Source: an uncultured Collinsella sp. (GTDB lineage Bacteria > Actinomycetota > Coriobacteriia > Coriobacteriales > Coriobacteriaceae). From it: DNA of 16,082 nucleotides. Positions 1 through 6,149 of the stretch are shown in pieces; position 1 is the stretch's first letter, and every line of letters starts with the position of its first letter. A program made the translations under genes and the position numbers. The stretch is from assembly GCA_900752425.1 (NCBI GenBank), contig CAADVE010000023.1, forward strand, positions 1-16,082. Reading direction: 5' to 3'. The notes below the pieces were generated by a model. It saw nothing but the letters and a program-made list of their open reading frames with translations. It was not told the origin of the DNA and made no database searches.

Positions 1-50
1 CTGTTGTTGTGGTGATTTCAGATTCTAGGACGAAGGCCGTTCTTCGTTAA

Positions 51-563
51 ACGGGCGCTAGGGCGTCACCCTTACACCAACATTTTCGACGCGATCTTGC
101 CCTGCAGCACGGGGCCATCAACGGCGAGGTCGTTGCCGCTGCGTGGCTCGGCTTCCCCGTTGCCTATATCTTTGCCGTGTGCTGCGACCGGTTCGTCGCC
201 AGCCCGCTCGCCAAGGGTTTCGCCTTTAAGTACTTGGTCACGCCGGGCAAGAGCTCGCCACTTGCCATGACGCTCGCCGTCAGCTCCTGCATGGTCGTTC
301 CCATGGTCATCATCATGTCGCTGTACGGTGCCTGCGAGGGTCTGACGCACATGCCCGGCGGCATCCTTGCGAACCTGTATTCCGTGCCCGCGATCTGGAT
401 GATCAACATCCCGCATAATTTTGTGATGGCGCTGCCGTGGAACCTTTTGGTAGCCGGTCCGATTTCCCACTTCGTCTTCCGTCGCGCCTTCCCTGTGGGG
501 ACGGTTTTCGAGGAGGAGCATGCCGAGCTCTTGGAGCAGGCTATGGCTCCTGAGTGCGAGTAG
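51..563 (+). pseudogene. 5'-truncated DUF2798-type membrane protein remnant
   Basis: The reading frame ending at the TAG at 561-563 encodes a hydrophobic protein with roughly three membrane segments. Its end resembles DUF2798 proteins: a polar SPLAKGFAFKYL link, an ILANLYSVPAIWM segment, then LPWNLLVAGPISHFVFRRAFP. These small membrane proteins have no known function. The frame is open from 51, but no ATG, GTG or TTG lies in frame before the GTG at 177. That GTG has no ribosome binding site and would begin inside a membrane helix. Just upstream, frame 1 reads YTNIFDAIL and frame 3 continues ALQHGAINGEVV; this looks like a one-base frameshift near position 98. No first membrane helix is visible before it. 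I therefore read this as a decayed gene. A short functional product from the GTG at 177, or a sequencing error, cannot be excluded. Confidence 0.55.
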
Positions 564-708
564 CTCGCTTAGGGATCTGCTGAGCGCGGGCGACTTGCTT
601 GGTTGGAGCCCTAAGCGTGGATAGCTCTCTCGGCGACATCGCGGGCGTGAGCGGTGCGCATGACCGGAGGGCCCGTGCTGCTCCGTTGCCCGACGTGCTA
701 GCGCGCAG
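564..708. other. Non-coding stretch with a 9-bp inverted repeat
   Basis: No convincing gene is present. A perfect 9-bp inverted repeat, cgcttaggg at 566-574 and ccctaagcg at 609-617, starts three bases after the stop of the upstream remnant. It has a 34-base interior and no T-run after it, so it does not look like an intrinsic terminator. Its role is unknown. Confidence 0.35.
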
Positions 709-721
709 AACAATCTGTTGG
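708..721. promoter_or_regulatory. Partial copy of the palindromic operator-like site
   Basis: Bases 709-720 read aacaatctgttg and are identical to 780-791 inside the perfect palindrome at 776-794. The inner arms aaca/tgtt are kept, but the outer bases no longer pair. It lies 71 bp upstream of the full site, on the other side of the terminator. It may be a secondary binding site for the same regulator; this is inference from sequence identity only. Confidence 0.35.
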
Positions 722-729
722 TGCATTCG

Positions 730-762
730 GCGGCTGCTGAAGCGTTTCGGCAGCCGCTTTTT
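730..762 (+). terminator. Strong Rho-independent terminator
   Basis: The arms gcggctgctgaa (730-741) and ttcggcagccgc (746-757) form a 12-bp stem with one G-U pair and a 4-base loop, followed by five T's. It ends transcription arriving from the left and isolates the next gene from upstream read-through. Confidence 0.85.
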
Positions 763-775
763 ATACGGAGTTTAA

Positions 776-794
776 ATACAACAATCTGTTGTAT
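776..794. promoter_or_regulatory. 19-bp perfect palindrome, likely TetR-family operator
   Basis: The sequence atacaacaatctgttgtat has perfect 8-bp arms around a 3-base centre (atc). It lies 50 bp before the start codon of the giant dehydratase/activase gene and just after the terminator, which is where a repressor site would sit. The second gene of the unit encodes a TetR-family regulator, the obvious candidate to bind here. No clear -35/-10 pair could be assigned; TATATC at 807-812 is a weak -10 candidate. Confidence 0.6.
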
Positions 795-844
795 TACGTA
801 GAGTGGTATATCTCTAGCAGGAAAAATGCGAGAGACGGAGCATT

Positions 845-3800
845 ATGGCGTTGCTAGTAGGACTGGACGTAGGGTCGACGACGACCAAAGTTTACGCGAT
901 GCACGAGGATATGACCGAGGCGTGGTGGGGATATCGCCGCCACGGGGCGTGTCAGACAGCGAGCGTGCGCGCCATGCTCGGCGAGCTCGCCGAGCGCTTT
1001 CCCCATGAGTCGCTGCGCGTTGCGGTGACCGGCTCGGGTGCGCGCGATATCGCGACCGCGCTGGGCGCCTCGTACGTTCAGGAGGTGGTCGCCAACGCGC
1101 TCGCGATCAGCAGGTTCTATCCGCAGACGCGCTGCGCCATCGAGCTGGGCGGCCAAGACGCCAAGATGATCTTCTTCCGCACCAACGATAAGGGAGACAT
1201 CGAGGTTGCCGACATGCGCATGAACGGCTCGTGCGCAGGCGGTACCGGTGCATTTATCGACGAGATGGCAAAGCTCATGGGGGTCGGCACCGAATCGGGC
1301 GAGTTCGAGCAGCTCGCAAGCCGGGGAACGACCGTCCACGAGGTCTCGGGCCGCTGCGGCGTGTACGCAAAGACCGATATCCAGCCGCTGCTCAACGAGG
1401 GCATTCCTACCACCGACCTGGCGCTTTCGGCGCTTCACGCGGTCGCCCGCCAAACGATCGGCGGTCTGGCCCAGGGTATCGACATCGAGCCGCCGGTAAT
1501 CTTCGAGGGCGGTACGCTCGCCTACAACCCCACGCTGGTCCGCGTGTTCCGGGAGCAACTGAATCTATCGGACGATCAGGTTATCGTCCCGCGCGATCCG
1601 CAGATCATGGTCGCGCGCGGTGCCGCCCTGTCGCTGACCGACATGTTCGCATCGTCCCAACCGATCGACCTTCCCGACGCTTTTGTCCGGCTGGATAAGC
1701 TCGAGACGGTCGCGCCCGCAAGCGGGGAGGGACGTCTTGCCCAGCCCTTTTTTGCCACACCTGCCGAGCAGGCGGATTTTACGGCACGCCATGGCAAAGA
1801 GACGCCGGCAAAGGGTCCGGATGCGTATGCGCCCGGAGAGACGGTGCGTGTGGCGCTCGGTATCGATTCGGGGAGCACGACGACCAAGTTCGCCCTGGTC
1901 GATGAGGCGGGTGAGCTTGTCGATTCGTTCTACGCGTCTAATAACGGCAGACCGCTCGACGTCGCCCAACAGGGTCTTGTCAGCTTGAAGAACCGCTGGG
2001 AGACAGCGGGAGTCACGCTTGCGATCGATGCCGTGGGCACCACGGGATACGGCGAGGAGCTTTTCGCGTGCGCGTTCCACGCCGACTACCATACGGTCGA
2101 GACGGTCGCGCACGCCCGCGCCGCGTGCACATGCGTTCCCGATGCGACCTTCGTGCTCGACATCGGCGGACAGGATATGAAGGCCATCTGGCTCAACCAC
2201 GGCGTGCTGACCGATATCGTCGTCAACGAGGCGTGCTCTGCGGGCTGCGGCTCGTTCCTCGAGGGTTTTGCCAAAAACCTCGGAATAGCCGTTGAGGATA
2301 TCGCGACCGAGGCATTTTCGTCCAAAGCCCCCGCCGTTCTCGGCAGCCGCTGCACGGTGTTCATGAACAGCAGCGTCGTTTCCGAGCAGCGGCGCGGTAA
2401 GGGTCCGGGCGACATCATGGCCGGTCTCTGCCGTTCGATTATCGAGAACGTGTTCACCAAGGTCATTCGCGTTTCAAATCTCAACCGTCTGGGCGACAAA
2501 GTCGTCGTCCAGGGCGGCACGTTCCGAAACGACGCGGTGCTGCGCGCATTCGAGCAGTATCTGGGCAAACCCGTCACGCGTGCGCCCCACCCGGGGCTGA
2601 TGGGCGCTATCGGTATCGCCCTGCTCGCGCGCGAGGAATGCCGCAAGGGCGACGCCGGCACGTCGTTTATCGGGCTCGATGCCGTGGAGCGCTTCGAGCA
2701 TCGCGAGTTCGGCGGCGTTCCCTGCCGTCGGTGCAACAACCGCTGCCAGCGCGCGGTCGTGGCATTTGGCGACGGCTCGCTTTACGTCACGGGCAATCGC
2801 TGCCCGCGCGGCGGCGCCATCTCATGGGATGAGCTCGTGCGCGAGGTTCCCGCGGCGGAGGAGCTGCGTCCGCAGGGTACTTGCGAGGCACAGGCACCCG
2901 GCACGGGGCGCGACCGGACCGCGGCTGCCCCCAATCTCTTTGTCGACCGCGAGAAGCTGCTGTTCGAGTCGTACCCCACGGTTCCCGTCTGCGGGGGGCG
3001 CGATGTCACGATCGGCATTCCCCGTGTGCTCGAGTTCTGGGACACCATGCCGTTCTGGTCGACGTTCTTCAGCACGCTCGGCTTTAAGGTGCGCGTCTCG
3101 GGACGCAGCACCAAGGCGATGTACGAGCGCGGTCTGGCGCACGTCACATCCGACACCGTGTGCTTCCCGGCCAAGCTCGTCCACGGGCACATCCGCAATC
3201 TCGTCGACGCCGGCGTCGACCGCATCTTCATGCCCATCATCACGACGGTGCCCACCGAAAACACCGCCTCTACCAGCGAGTGGATGTGCGCCGTCGTAAA
3301 GGGATACCCCTACGTGATGCGCAATTCCGATAACCCGGAGGAGCGTTTCGGCGTTCCGTTCGATACGCCGCTGTTCCACTGGTACGACGAGGGCGACCGA
3401 AACCGCCAGCTCAAGGCGTGGTGCAAGGAGACCTTCGATATCGATGCCGACCTGGTTGCCAAGGCGACCGAGCAGGCGGACCGCGCGCAGCAGACGTTTG
3501 AGAACCAGCTGCAGCTGCGCGGCAGGCAGGTGCTCGAGAACGTGCGCGAGGACGGCGGCTACGCGGTGGTGATCGCTTCGCGCCCGTACCACAACGACCC
3601 GCTGGTCAACCACGGGCTGCCCAAGCTCTTCTCTGAGCGCGGCATCCCCGTGCTGACGCCCGATGCGGTGCCGGGGGTCTACAACGTCGATCTTTCCAAC
3701 AGCCGCATCGACATCGTGAACAACTACCATGCGCGCATGCTGTCGTGCGCGGTCATCGTCGCATCGACGCCCGAGCTCGAGCTCGTGCAGATGGGCAGCT

Positions 3801-5284
3801 TCGGCTGCGGCCACGATGCGTATCTCACCGACGAGATCGCGCGCATGATGGGCGAGATGGGCTCCAAGGTTCCGATGATGATCAAGCTCGATGAGAGCGA
3901 CGTCGCCGGTCCCATGGGCATTCGCGTGCGTTCGTTTATCGAGTCGGTCAACCGTCGTCGCGCGGAGGAGCGTGCCGAGGGCGCCCGGGTGCACGCGGTC
4001 CATCCGCTCGACGACCCGTATAAGGTCAAGTACACCAAGCGCGACCGGCACGACAAGATCGCGCTGGTCCCCAACACCTCCCATGCGTTCTGCAGGCTCA
4101 TGACCGCGGCGATGCGCAATCAGGGCGTGCGCGCCGAGGCCCTTGATATCGGGCGCGAGGATGCCATCCGCCTGGGCAAACGCTATGTGCACAACGACAT
4201 CTGCTTCCCCGCGCAAATCGTGATCGGCGAGGCGCTCGCGGCACTCGAGAGCGGTAAGTACGACCCGCACGACGTCGCCGTGGTGACTGGCAAGTATATC
4301 GGCGACTGCCGCCTGACGCACTACATGCCCCTGCTGCGCCGCGCGCTCGACGACGCGGGATACGACTATGTCCCGGTGCTCACCAACGACGACGTCGATG
4401 CCCACAATGCGCATCCGGGCTTCAAGCTCGGCCTTGGCCCGAGCATCCAGATCGCCTACGGTCTTCCCATGATCGATGCCCTCGAGGCCATGCTTAGGCG
4501 CATCCGTCCCTACGAGCTCGAGAAGGGCGCGGCGGACGCTGCGTTCGACCGCGCGCTCGATGAGGTTATCGAGGGCATGGAGCGCTCCGGGCTGAGAGGC
4601 CAGGCGACGGGCTTCAAACGCGCGCTTGCGATCATGGACGCCGTTCCGTACGACCGCTCGAACCCGCATCCGACCGTTCTCATCGTGGGCGAGTACCTGC
4701 TCAATTTCCATCTCGGCGCCAACCACGAGATCGAGCGCTACCTCGAGGACAACGGGCTCGAGGTCATCGAGGCGCGCATGACCGACGTGATCCGCAAGAC
4801 CTATTTCTACAAGCATGCGCAGTCGCGCGAGTTCCACGTCGACCTGTCGCTGCCCGAAAAGGCCTGGTACGCCACGGCGGACAACCTGTTCGAGCTCGCG
4901 CACGACCGTTGCGACCGCCTGGGCGCGGCGAGCCCGCTCTACGAGCCGCCGACGCGCATGCCCGAGCTCGTGCGCGCGAGCGATAAGATCCTGCACCATA
5001 CGTTCGATGCGGGCGAGGGCGTGCTGATTCCGGCGGAGATCCTCGAGCACGCCAAGCGCGGCTGCCGCAACTTCGTGATCCTGCAGCCGTTCGGGTGTCT
5101 GCCCAACCATGTCGTGGGGCGCGGGCTCATCCATGCGCTCAAGGAGCAGTATCCCACGGCGCAGTTCCTGCCGCTCGACTACGATCCCGACGTGAGCTTC
5201 GCCAACGTGGAGAACCGTCTTCAGATGCTCATCATGAACGCCAAGGCGCAGGGGTGCGGTGAGGCGCATGGCGAGACCGCGTAA
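845..5284 (+). CDS. Fused activase/2-hydroxyacyl-CoA dehydratase-like protein, predicted anaerobic plasmalogen synthase (PlsA-PlsR type)
   Basis: This 1479-aa cytoplasmic iron-sulfur protein carries two BcrAD/BadFG (ASKHA) ATPase domains. The first spans about residues 3-275 (GLDVGSTTTK, ELGGQDAK, Cys130 and Cys171). The second spans about 335-600 (GIDSGSTTTK, DIGGQDMK, Cys464, Cys468 and Cys503). The Cys130/Cys171 and Cys464/Cys503 pairs match the cluster ligands of HgdC-type activators. A Cys627-Cys630-Cys634-Cys653 motif follows. From about 700 come DUF2229 and HgdB-like regions (GIPRVLEFWDTMPFW; CFPAKLVHGHI; CFPAQIVIGEAL; QPFGCLPNH). Activases use ATP to drive low-potential electron transfer into a dehydratase/reductase partner. 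The plsA-plsR operon of Clostridium perfringens, of this family, makes plasmalogens by reducing an ester; this gene looks like a single-chain version. The ATG at 845 follows GGAG at 837-840. The 3' end overlaps the TetR gene. The architecture is firm; the plasmalogen role is inferred, and another acyl substrate is possible. Confidence 0.8.
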   Translation: MALLVGLDVGSTTTKVYAMHEDMTEAWWGYRRHGACQTASVRAMLGELAERFPHESLRVAVTGSGARDIATALGASYVQEVVANALAISRFYPQTRCAIELGGQDAKMIFFRTNDKGDIEVADMRMNGSCAGGTGAFIDEMAKLMGVGTESGEFEQLASRGTTVHEVSGRCGVYAKTDIQPLLNEGIPTTDLALSALHAVARQTIGGLAQGIDIEPPVIFEGGTLAYNPTLVRVFREQLNLSDDQVIVPRDPQIMVARGAALSLTDMFASSQPIDLPDAFVRLDKLETVAPASGEGRLAQPFFATPAEQADFTARHGKETPAKGPDAYAPGETVRVALGIDSGSTTTKFALVDEAGELVDSFYASNNGRPLDVAQQGLVSLKNRWETAGVTLAIDAVGTTGYGEELFACAFHADYHTVETVAHARAACTCVPDATFVLDIGGQDMKAIWLNHGVLTDIVVNEACSAGCGSFLEGFAKNLGIAVEDIATEAFSSKAPAVLGSRCTVFMNSSVVSEQRRGKGPGDIMAGLCRSIIENVFTKVIRVSNLNRLGDKVVVQGGTFRNDAVLRAFEQYLGKPVTRAPHPGLMGAIGIALLAREECRKGDAGTSFIGLDAVERFEHREFGGVPCRRCNNRCQRAVVAFGDGSLYVTGNRCPRGGAISWDELVREVPAAEELRPQGTCEAQAPGTGRDRTAAAPNLFVDREKLLFESYPTVPVCGGRDVTIGIPRVLEFWDTMPFWSTFFSTLGFKVRVSGRSTKAMYERGLAHVTSDTVCFPAKLVHGHIRNLVDAGVDRIFMPIITTVPTENTASTSEWMCAVVKGYPYVMRNSDNPEERFGVPFDTPLFHWYDEGDRNRQLKAWCKETFDIDADLVAKATEQADRAQQTFENQLQLRGRQVLENVREDGGYAVVIASRPYHNDPLVNHGLPKLFSERGIPVLTPDAVPGVYNVDLSNSRIDIVNNYHARMLSCAVIVASTPELELVQMGSFGCGHDAYLTDEIARMMGEMGSKVPMMIKLDESDVAGPMGIRVRSFIESVNRRRAEERAEGARVHAVHPLDDPYKVKYTKRDRHDKIALVPNTSHAFCRLMTAAMRNQGVRAEALDIGREDAIRLGKRYVHNDICFPAQIVIGEALAALESGKYDPHDVAVVTGKYIGDCRLTHYMPLLRRALDDAGYDYVPVLTNDDVDAHNAHPGFKLGLGPSIQIAYGLPMIDALEAMLRRIRPYELEKGAADAAFDRALDEVIEGMERSGLRGQATGFKRALAIMDAVPYDRSNPHPTVLIVGEYLLNFHLGANHEIERYLEDNGLEVIEARMTDVIRKTYFYKHAQSREFHVDLSLPEKAWYATADNLFELAHDRCDRLGAASPLYEPPTRMPELVRASDKILHHTFDAGEGVLIPAEILEHAKRGCRNFVILQPFGCLPNHVVGRGLIHALKEQYPTAQFLPLDYDPDVSFANVENRLQMLIMNAKAQGCGEAHGETA

Positions 5285-5957
5285 GGACGCCGATGCGCCC
5301 GATGCACGCACCCGTATCATCGAGGCGTTTTGGGAGCTCATCGAGAACAACAGCATCTTCGAGCTGTCGGTTGGCGAGGTGACCCGCGCCGCCCGGTGCA
5401 ATCGCGGAACGTTTTACTACTATTTTCACGATTTCGATGAACTCGTCGCCATCGCCATAGCCCAACTGCTACAGGATAACGAGCTCATCACCGATGCCCT
5501 CTGGCATTTTTCGAGCGAGGGCGACCTTTCGGCGTTCGACCGGCGCGACGTCCGCTGCCTGCTGCGGCGCATCGTCATCACCATGAGGGCGGGTGCCGCC
5601 GAGCAGGTCGTACAGGGCATCCATACGATCATCATCGACCGCGTGAGAGAGATCGTCCACCCCGACGGAGAAGAGCTCAAGGCGGATTCGAGCTTTGCGG
5701 TGGGCTTTCTGGTCTCGGGCATCATGGACTTTGTGATGGCGGTCGGCTTTGCCCGGGAGGGCGGCGAGGAGATAGACCTCGAGCAGCTGGGGGACAGCGC
5801 GTGCGCGTACCTGAGGGCGGTCGCCATGCAGACGGTGGAAACGGTCGCGCAAGTCGAGGGCGTCGATACATCCGAGCTGCTCGAACGCGTCTCCAAGGAG
5901 GCCGATGCCTATCGCGCATCGCGTGCGACGAGTCCCGACGTGGTGAAAGACGCCTAG
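5268..5957 (+). CDS. TetR-family transcriptional regulator
   Basis: This 229-aa protein has the TetR plan. An N-terminal helix begins MARPRKDADAPDARTRIIEA. A helix-turn-helix follows at about residues 31-59 (LSVGEVTRAARCNRGTFYYYFHDFDEL, with the diagnostic GTFYYYF helix). The C-terminal helical domain is probably the ligand pocket and dimer face. The ATG at 5268 is preferred because MARPRK is a common TetR start and ggtgagg lies just before it; a GTG at 5259 is the alternative. From 5268 the gene overlaps the preceding stop by 17 bases, so the two are probably co-transcribed and translationally coupled. It most likely controls its own operon through the palindrome at 776-794. The effector is unknown; an acyl-CoA, fatty acid or aldehyde would fit its neighbour. 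Confidence 0.85.
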   Translation: MARPRKDADAPDARTRIIEAFWELIENNSIFELSVGEVTRAARCNRGTFYYYFHDFDELVAIAIAQLLQDNELITDALWHFSSEGDLSAFDRRDVRCLLRRIVITMRAGAAEQVVQGIHTIIIDRVREIVHPDGEELKADSSFAVGFLVSGIMDFVMAVGFAREGGEEIDLEQLGDSACAYLRAVAMQTVETVAQVEGVDTSELLERVSKEADAYRASRATSPDVVKDA

Positions 5958-6004
5958 GGTTTCTCTTGCGGGGCGCCTGTCGCGCATCGCGCGGTGAGTC
6001 CCGC
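5907..6004 (+). repeat. Imperfect ~30-bp direct repeat across the end of the TetR gene
   Basis: The block at 5907-5938 (gcctatcgcgcatcgcg ... gagtcccg) recurs at 5975-6004 (gcctgtcgcgcatcgcg ... gagtcccg), 68 bp apart, with one substitution and a short gap. The first copy codes for the TetR C-terminus and the second is non-coding just after the stop. It may be a small tandem duplication. Confidence 0.5.
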
Positions 6005-6010
6005 GATGCG
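5983..6010 (+). other. 9-bp perfect inverted repeat downstream of the TetR gene
   Basis: cgcatcgcg (5983-5991) and cgcgatgcg (6002-6010) form a 9-bp GC-rich hairpin with a 10-base loop. No T-run follows, so it may be an mRNA 3' stabiliser or a protein-binding palindrome upstream of clpC rather than an intrinsic terminator. Confidence 0.4.
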
Positions 6011-6090
6011 GTCATAACCTGCATTCATGTGAGCCGGGTTTATAGATATTCCTCCAGCTGTTAACATAGACAACCTGTGGGTAAAGAGAC

Positions 6091-6118
6091 AAAAGCGCCG
6101 CCGACGGGCGGGCGTTTT
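6091..6118 (+). terminator. Terminator-like hairpin just before clpC
   Basis: A run of A's is followed by a GC hairpin (about 6095-6113; the core cgcc/ggcg around a gacg loop, with a single-base bulge on the 5' side) and then gtttt. It probably ends the TetR transcript. It lies only 32 bases before the clpC start codon, so if the clpC promoter is upstream it would be in the clpC leader and could attenuate transcription. Confidence 0.45.
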
Positions 6119-6149
6119 GATTTCGATGAACTCATGTAAGGAAACGAGC

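Noticed and set aside
72..713. 213-codon open frame on the minus strand at the left end
   Set aside because: No family features and no ribosome binding site; it is antisense to a hydrophobic DUF2798-like frame and crosses non-coding sequence.
826..1008. 60-codon frame with a fair ribosome binding site just before the giant gene
   Set aside because: It mostly overlaps the giant gene out of frame and its peptide is typical shadow sequence; a leader peptide role has no support.
2822..5401. 859-codon open frame on the minus strand opposite the giant gene
   Set aside because: It lies wholly antisense to a gene with strong family motifs, has no recognisable domain, and is rich in Arg/His/Val as expected of a GC-rich shadow frame.
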